From G020348185 sp964525045 (lineage in GTDB: Bacteria > Nitrospirota > Nitrospiria > Nitrospirales > UBA8639), in the NCBI GenBank assembly GCA_964525045.1, contig CAZGFD010000004.1, forward strand, positions 1-64,000: a stretch of DNA of 64,000 bases, given 5' to 3'. The translations under genes were made by a program, and so were the position numbers. Each line of letters starts with the position of its first letter. Within the stretch, counting starts at the first letter, position 1. Below, piece after piece: positions 59,405-64,000 of the stretch. The notes beneath the pieces are model-generated. The model did not search any database. It saw only the letters and a program-made list of their open reading frames with translations, and had not been told where the DNA came from.

Positions 59405-59962
59405 TCACCACCCCCAGGCCTCAGGCACCCCTGCCCACCAACGATCGGGCTGGGCTTTCCGCCAGGCCGTTTGTTGTGCCCAGAGTTCTTCGGTACGGGC
59501 TCTATCAAGGCGATTGGCCATAGAAGCCGTGACATCAAATTGCTGACGAATGCCTTCCCCGATGACCTCGCGGGCCATTCGGGGAAGCACATCAGGGGGG
59601 TCAATGAGATCCAACATTGTCCCCGATGTCAGATTGAGTGATAATTGATGGACTTTGCCCCATTCATCCTTCTCAGCCAACGCCTTCAGATACCCTTCAA
59701 TCGTCTCATACACATAGGCAAGGTACACATATCCCTCCACAGTAGGATTAACATCCAGGAAGCGTTGGCAGGCTTTCACCGCCCGACGGTAATCCCCTGC
59801 CATCACATATATTTTGGCGTTGTGTAAAAGTAACCCTTTTGGATCTGGAGCCACATCGGAGCTCGCCATCGCAGGAGAGATCCCCAGGAAAAAGGATGCC
59901 ATTAACAATAATATTAATCTACCAGACCATCTAGGCCCGACTTGAAGGACTAAGGATTTCAT
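59405..59962 (-). CDS. Exported TPR-like protein
   Basis: Predicted 185-residue secreted protein. A signal (LILLLMASFFLGISPAMA, cleaved near residue 33) is followed by helical repeats (GLLLHNAKIYVMAGDYRRAV, NPTVEGYVYLAYVYETIEGY) resembling one or two TPR units. The C-terminus is a Trp-rich tail. It lies downstream of lptF/lptG on the same strand, separated by about 80 bases, and might be part of that operon. Its function is unknown. Confidence 0.7.
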   Translation of the reverse strand: MKSLVLQVGPRWSGRLILLLMASFFLGISPAMASSDVAPDPKGLLLHNAKIYVMAGDYRRAVKACQRFLDVNPTVEGYVYLAYVYETIEGYLKALAEKDEWGKVHQLSLNLTSGTMLDLIDPPDVLPRMAREVIGEGIRQQFDVTASMANRLDRARTEELWAQQTAWRKAQPDRWWAGVPEAWGW

Positions 59963-60044
59963 TGAACACCTCCTTCTTGGAAGATCTCAGATTTCAAATC
60001 TCAGATTTTGAGATGAAAAACTCGAAACCCGAAACTTTTTTCTT

Positions 60045-61133
60045 CTACCGAACTCGTAAGAACATGTTGATGCCAACGATTAGGAACATCGAGACCGCGA
60101 ACCACCCACTCACGACGGGAATCAGGGCGCCATTTTCCCCTAATTCCATCCCAAGACGGTGAATGGCAAAAAATAAAAATGCAATTCCCAACGCTTGTCC
60201 AACACCCTTGGAAACCGTCATATCCCGTGTACCGGTACGACGAAAACTGATTGAGAGGCCTATGAGGATCATAACAAATGTGACGGTTGAATAAGCCATG
60301 CGTCCCCAGTAATTCGTGGCATACCAATCACTTTTGTGACCATCTCGAGTTAACCGATCAATGTACTCTCCGAGTTGTCGAAGTGTCATATTCTTCGGAT
60401 CCACCGTTATCCAGGTCCGGAAGTCTGTGGGTGTCAGGGGAAGATCTAGGGTCAGCTGTCCATGCCGGGTAACGGTGATTCGTCCTTCGCGACTGATTTG
60501 GCGGATGTCCGCAGATTCGAGTATCCACTCTTGGGATCGATAGGTCGCCTGTTTGGCTTCAATTATCTCCTTCAAATCAAAACTTTCCCCCATTCGATAT
60601 AGCTGGACCTTTCGAAGGAGATGGCCCTCGTCTTGGACGCCGCCAATTTTCAGCAAAGCATTTTGCCCGAATCGCAACCACAATCCATCCTTGCCCAACG
60701 TGAGCGCTTGGGGTTTCTTTTGAATCACCACTTCCTTGATATATTTTGCCTCTTTATTGGCTAATGGCACTAATACCGCCGAGAAGGCAAACAAGATCGT
60801 CGAGGCCAAAATCCCGAAAACCAGGAAGGGAGTTGCAATTTGAAAGAAACTCATACCACAACTTCTCATGGCGGTGATTTCCTGGTTTTTATTTAAAAAT
60901 CCTAATGTCAGAATCGTGGCCAATAAGGCCGCGCCGGGAGCGACCTCAAGAGACATGAAAGGGATCCGATAGAGAAAATACATCAACATCACACCAAGTT
61001 CTGCATCATTTCCCAGAAAATTTCGTAGTCTCTCAAAAAATTCCACCACCAGATACACGGTCAATACAGCAGTCATGCAAAGCAAAAACACCTTGATGTA
61101 TTGTTGTAAGATGTACCGAAAAAGTATGCCCAT
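60045..61133 (-). CDS. lptG: LPS export permease LptG
   Basis: Predicted 362-residue inner-membrane subunit of the LptB2FG lipopolysaccharide extractor. Six hydrophobic helices (LCMTAVLTVYLVVEFFERLR, AALLATILTLGFLNKNQEIT, FVMILIGLSISFRRTGTRD) surround a periplasmic beta-jellyroll-like domain. EITAMRSCGMS is the conserved coupling segment. It follows lptF by one base, so the pair is co-translated. Confidence 0.94.
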   Translation of the reverse strand: MGILFRYILQQYIKVFLLCMTAVLTVYLVVEFFERLRNFLGNDAELGVMLMYFLYRIPFMSLEVAPGAALLATILTLGFLNKNQEITAMRSCGMSFFQIATPFLVFGILASTILFAFSAVLVPLANKEAKYIKEVVIQKKPQALTLGKDGLWLRFGQNALLKIGGVQDEGHLLRKVQLYRMGESFDLKEIIEAKQATYRSQEWILESADIRQISREGRITVTRHGQLTLDLPLTPTDFRTWITVDPKNMTLRQLGEYIDRLTRDGHKSDWYATNYWGRMAYSTVTFVMILIGLSISFRRTGTRDMTVSKGVGQALGIAFLFFAIHRLGMELGENGALIPVVSGWFAVSMFLIVGINMFLRVR

Positions 61134-61134
61134 C

Positions 61135-62217
61135 TTATTTCCTGCTCGCCCCTACATACATTACGACCGCCACGACCAACGTGATCACGTTGGGAAACCA
61201 CGCTCCCACAAAAGGATGGGCCACCCTTGTCGTCACCAGAAATTCGCCAACGACATTCATGAGGTAGAAACCCAAAATAATCAACACTCCAATCGCAAAT
61301 CCACCGGCACGGCCGGATCGCCGGGAAACAATTCCCACAGGAAGCCCCAACATCCCCAAAAGGAGTGTGGCAACCGGAAAACCCAGATCTTTGTAGTGTT
61401 CCATCAACCTTCGCAGGTCACCCGTATTGGTCCAATTCGACTTATCCAGCCGCTCCATGATTTGGTCATAACTCATTCGTGCAGCATTTCCATAGCTTTG
61501 AGTGGGCATCTTCAACCAGAAATCGTAAGTGGAAAAGTCGACTTGATGATATTCCTCCAGATTTGGAGGAATTTGATGTATGGCCCCTTGAAAAAGCCGA
61601 ACGCCAAATTTATTTCGTTGTGGATCGTTGATGACTTGATAGGATTGAGCGACGATAATAAGTGGTTTTTGGGGATCGCGATTATCCGAAATAAACACGC
61701 CTTGAAATTTCCTTTTTTCTTTGGGATCAGGAACATAAATCATCATTTTCGGCAACGGTTCGTTAAAGACCCCCGAGTCAAGGGCGACCACCAATTGATC
61801 CTTAATGAGACTCATGGCGACAGCTTTGATAGAGACATTCGACCAGGGTTGACCCCATTGAGAAAGGAACAAGGTCAACACAAAGACCCCGGTTGAAAAT
61901 GTGAATACCGGCACCGCCAATCGCCATAAACTCACACCGGCAGCTCGCATGACGATCAATTCATTGTCAAATGAAAGTCGACTAAAGGCAGAAATAGAGG
62001 CGATCAAACATGCGATGGGCAACGTCAATACTAGAAATGAGGGCATCAGATACACAATCACTTTGCCAACCGCCAACAAACCCACCCCTTTTGAAACGAG
62101 GAGATCCATCAGACGCAACATTTCCTTCGTGAACACAATGAAGCAGAGGGCGGTAAGACTGGTCAGGAAAGGAGAAAGGAGCTCTTGAAATATGTACCGA
62201 TCGAGGATTTTGATCAA
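61135..62217 (-). CDS. lptF: LPS export permease LptF
   Basis: Predicted 360-residue partner of LptG: ILDRYIFQELLSPFLTSLTA, LPIACLIASISAFSRLSFDN and ELIVMRAAGVSL at the N-terminus (coupling helix), a periplasmic domain with KSNWTNTGDLRRLMEHYKDL, and C-terminal membrane helices. Its presence indicates an LPS-containing outer membrane. First gene of the minus-strand lptFG unit. Confidence 0.94.
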   Translation of the reverse strand: MIKILDRYIFQELLSPFLTSLTALCFIVFTKEMLRLMDLLVSKGVGLLAVGKVIVYLMPSFLVLTLPIACLIASISAFSRLSFDNELIVMRAAGVSLWRLAVPVFTFSTGVFVLTLFLSQWGQPWSNVSIKAVAMSLIKDQLVVALDSGVFNEPLPKMMIYVPDPKEKRKFQGVFISDNRDPQKPLIIVAQSYQVINDPQRNKFGVRLFQGAIHQIPPNLEEYHQVDFSTYDFWLKMPTQSYGNAARMSYDQIMERLDKSNWTNTGDLRRLMEHYKDLGFPVATLLLGMLGLPVGIVSRRSGRAGGFAIGVLIILGFYLMNVVGEFLVTTRVAHPFVGAWFPNVITLVVAVVMYVGASRK

Positions 62218-62494
62218 GGGAACCTATTAAGCGATTAACGCACTCAACTTATCAAACCCGTTGAACGATTTCGAAGGAACCCACTCACCACAGGGGACTG
62301 CAAGATGTCCAAAAAGGCCATATTCTCACCCGCCCAATTCCCGCCAGCCCCAGGCGCACCATGCCAGGGTCAAGGCTGGGAATGGCCTCCTAAGTCCGAC
62401 AGACTGCCCCCCTGTTGGGCCCACTAATTTTCACATTCATACCATATTTTCTCATTTATCAAGAAAAAATATGAAAAATTTCTTGCTCAAAATA
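62218..62494. other. Intergenic region upstream of lptF
   Basis: No gene visible. The last 40 bases are A/T-rich and may be an UP element for the promoter at 62495. I do not see a clear lptF promoter. Confidence 0.35.
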
Positions 62495-62523
62495 TTGACA
62501 CAAATGCCAATCTATGCTACATG
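62495..62523 (+). promoter_or_regulatory. Promoter of candidate small RNA/csp leader
   Basis: TTGACA (62495-62500) and TACATG (62518-62523) are 17 bp apart, with a TG one base before the -10 box (extended -10) and an A/T-rich upstream region. Confidence 0.55.
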
Positions 62524-62529
62524 AGACCA

Positions 62530-62610
62530 GCTTTTTGGTGTACCATGTCTGTTGTTAATCTTACGTTGTTTACCGTAGAGGGGGGATCAGATCCTTTCTA
62601 CGGTTTTTTT
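62530..62610 (+). ncRNA. Candidate small RNA or attenuated csp leader
   Basis: Transcription from the promoter at 62495 would end in a very strong Rho-independent terminator: CCGTAG (62573-62578) with CTACGG (62598-62603), an inner GGATC/GATCC pair and a T7 run at 62604-62610. No open frame fits inside. The result is an RNA of about 80 nt. It lies 160 bases before the cold-shock gene and could be a stand-alone sRNA or a thermosensitive leader with read-through. Confidence 0.5.
62573..62610 (+). terminator. Strong intrinsic terminator before the cold-shock gene
   Basis: Stem with outer CCGTAG/CTACGG and inner GGATC/GATCC pairs, followed by seven T residues. Confidence 0.85.
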
Positions 62611-62771
62611 GTGCACGCATTGGCACACCAATATCCTCAATCGTTATGACCGTGACGTGAACAGGAATTTGCAGTATTTCTCAATAATCCTTGTTTTTTG
62701 TGGGTGACCATACGGGTAAGGTTCACCGACTTTTTAACTGGTCTTAAATAATAATCATAATGGAGGGGACT

Positions 62772-62990
62772 GTGAAAAGTAAGGGAACAGTGAAATGGTT
62801 CAATGACCGTAAGGGTTTCGGATTCATCCATGTTGAGGATGGTCAAGATGTCTTTGTTCATTATTCCGCACTTCAAGGAGAAGGCTTCAAAACCCTCAAA
62901 GAGGGTGAATCCGTCGAATTTGACCTCGTTGAGGGAGCCAAGGGGCCCCAAGCATCCAATGTCGTCAAATTGGGAATGGTTCAATCTTAG
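62772..62990 (+). CDS. Cold-shock protein (CspA family)
   Basis: Predicted 72-residue OB-fold RNA/DNA chaperone. RNP1 is KGFGFIHV and RNP2 is VFVHYSAL. The GTG at 62772 has GGAGGGG directly upstream; an in-frame ATG at 62760 would put that ribosome site inside the coding sequence, so GTG is preferred. Preceded by a terminated leader RNA, suggesting regulation at the RNA level. Confidence 0.93.
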   Translation: MKSKGTVKWFNDRKGFGFIHVEDGQDVFVHYSALQGEGFKTLKEGESVEFDLVEGAKGPQASNVVKLGMVQS

Positions 62991-63358
62991 TCACTTAATG
63001 GTTAGTACAAGCGTTCGCACCTGTTATTGTGACATAAAAGGACTGACGGTTTCAGAAAACCTCAAGCCCTATTTTTGAGTTTTAGTCTGATTCCCATTTT
63101 TTGCAGACTTTTGCCGTCTGGGGTACAAAGATCCTTGACGAGTAGTCTACACATTAAGATTGAGAGGTCACCATCCACACCCTCTCTTTTTGAACCATTT
63201 TCTCCTCCCTACTACGCTATTGAATATCCAAAACCTCCCACCTTGACTTCCCGAAAATTTCCTTGCTAGAATTTTCTCCTAAGTATTTGGATTTATTATA
63301 GAATTTTCACTTACTCCGAATCCATAATGGTCCATCCTGAGTCAACCGTAGAGGTATT
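62991..63358. other. Intergenic region before the NHL gene
   Basis: About 370 bases with no convincing gene or terminator. The last 60 bases are A/T-rich and could hold the promoter of the following gene. Confidence 0.35.
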
Positions 63359-64000
63359 ATGAACAAAGATTTATTTGAAAAAATGTACGATGACCACTAT
63401 TTCCCTCCCTCCCTTATGGCAATGGGAAATGAAGAGGAATGGGGTGCCGGGGACTCCGCCAATGAAGAATTGCCCCCTGCGCCTGCAAATGTGACGGTGA
63501 AACCGGATAACGGAAAAATCACCATTTCATGGGATCCTGTTCCAGGCGCTCTCTACTATAACCTGTATTTTTTGACCAGCAAGGGCGTGTACGTTAAACC
63601 CTCGGATCTCACCCGCCCTATTGCGAGCACCGAAGATTTTCAGCCCACCATGGGAGTCACCAAAGAAAAGGGGAACTGCATTGAAGGAGCGACGAGTCCG
63701 TATCTTCATCAGGATCTCGGGAACAGCCTCTGCTACCATTATATTGTGACAGCGATCACTCCTGAGGGGGAAAGTCCGGAATCCGAAGAGATCATGGCCA
63801 TTCCCTCTCCCTATCTCACCGCTTTTCAAATCGGAACCGAGGGGATGGATGACGGAGAATTTAAATCTCCAACCGGGATCGCGGTCGACAAGGATGGCAA
63901 TATTTATGTCGGCGATACGGACAATCATTCCATTCAAAAATTTGACAAGGAAGGTAAATTTCTTGCTCGCTGGGGAGACGAGCCTGACTCGGAAGAGGGC
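63359..64000 (+). CDS. Fibronectin III / NHL-repeat protein, 5' part only
   Basis: The frame begins at an ATG at 63359 with GAGG upstream and is open to the end of the window, at least 214 residues. No signal peptide is present at the N-terminus (MNKDLFEKMYDDHYFPPSLM). Residues about 40-140 resemble a fibronectin III domain (VTVKPDNGKITISWDPVPGA, HYIVTAITPEGESP). The last 60 residues are the first NHL/six-blade-propeller repeat (SPTGIAVDKDGNIYVGDTDN, HSIQKFDKEG). Such proteins bind other proteins or act as peptide-lyase-like propellers. The rest is outside the window. Confidence 0.8.
   Translation, partial: MNKDLFEKMYDDHYFPPSLMAMGNEEEWGAGDSANEELPPAPANVTVKPDNGKITISWDPVPGALYYNLYFLTSKGVYVKPSDLTRPIASTEDFQPTMGVTKEKGNCIEGATSPYLHQDLGNSLCYHYIVTAITPEGESPESEEIMAIPSPYLTAFQIGTEGMDDGEFKSPTGIAVDKDGNIYVGDTDNHSIQKFDKEGKFLARWGDEPDSEEG

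Overview
The window looks like a chromosomal segment from a Nitrospira-type bacterium (phylum Nitrospirota). This is inferred from gene content and order, not proven: a sulfur-carrier/cysteine operon, a molybdate operon with an XRE-type regulator, radA, recN, lptFG, tatC, the tsaB/rimI pair and many exported proteins of unknown function. Two layers are visible: an integrated mobile element at about 44-16662, then ordinary chromosome to the end of the window.

Mobile element (44-16662). A 28-bp direct repeat (44-71 and 16635-16662) lies inside an intact minus-strand tRNA-Gly(CCC) at the right end and a tRNA-like 3' remnant at the left end. A tyrosine integrase (15452-16600) abuts the intact tRNA. 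Paired 8-bp repeats with the same 11-bp period occur near both ends and look like integrase arm sites. From left to right the element carries a hypothetical gene, a helix-turn-helix/excisionase-like gene, a primase zinc-domain protein, a DUF3987 replication protein, and two inverted sets of three 9-bp iterons around a small ORF, which is a candidate replication origin. Next come several small coiled-coil or unknown ORFs, a frameshifted ClpP/SDH-type protease, and small and large (GpA-type) terminase subunits. The portal, capsid and tail genes that normally follow the terminase are absent. In their place is a minus-strand cargo block: two HEPN-motif proteins, a winged-helix protein, a DUF418 membrane protein, a type I restriction (HsdR-N) nuclease-like protein and a ribbon-helix-helix repressor. 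This last gene is divergent from a second ribbon-helix-helix gene whose promoter contains an operator-like palindrome. The set of integration, replication and packaging genes without virion genes fits either a phage satellite or a degraded prophage.

Chromosome (16.7-24 kb): tyrS, a ComEA-like protein, gcvH, a lipoprotein, ndk, a GH13 enzyme, and an unusual ketopantoate reductase fused to a sulfite-oxidase-like domain. A class III-like sirtuin is divergent from these. At 24.8-29.9 kb there is a tight eight-gene operon for protein-thiocarboxylate sulfur transfer: two ubiquitin-like sulfur carriers, two E1-like activating enzymes, cysteine synthase, threonine synthase, a NIL-domain protein and a JAMM protease. 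At 30.5-33.4 kb is modC-modB with an XRE plus substrate-binding-domain regulator and no modA. At 33.8-37.3 kb are exported proteins of mostly unknown function and an EEP-family hydrolase.

At 37.6-43.8 kb a very large hybrid histidine kinase is coupled to a receiver-adenylate/guanylate cyclase. At 44-54 kb are cyclophilin, a BNR-propeller protein, tatC, a YdcH-like protein, rimI, tsaB, a lipoprotein, radA, two DUF507 proteins and a cyclophilin-like-fold protein. Three copies of a roughly 145-bp palindrome-ended intergenic repeat are scattered through this part. At 53.8-63 kb are an RNase H-fold exonuclease, a PP2C phosphatase, two probable Fe(II)/2-oxoglutarate oxygenases, recN, trxA, lptG/lptF and a cold-shock gene preceded by a candidate small RNA or attenuator. 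The window ends inside a fibronectin III/NHL-repeat protein.
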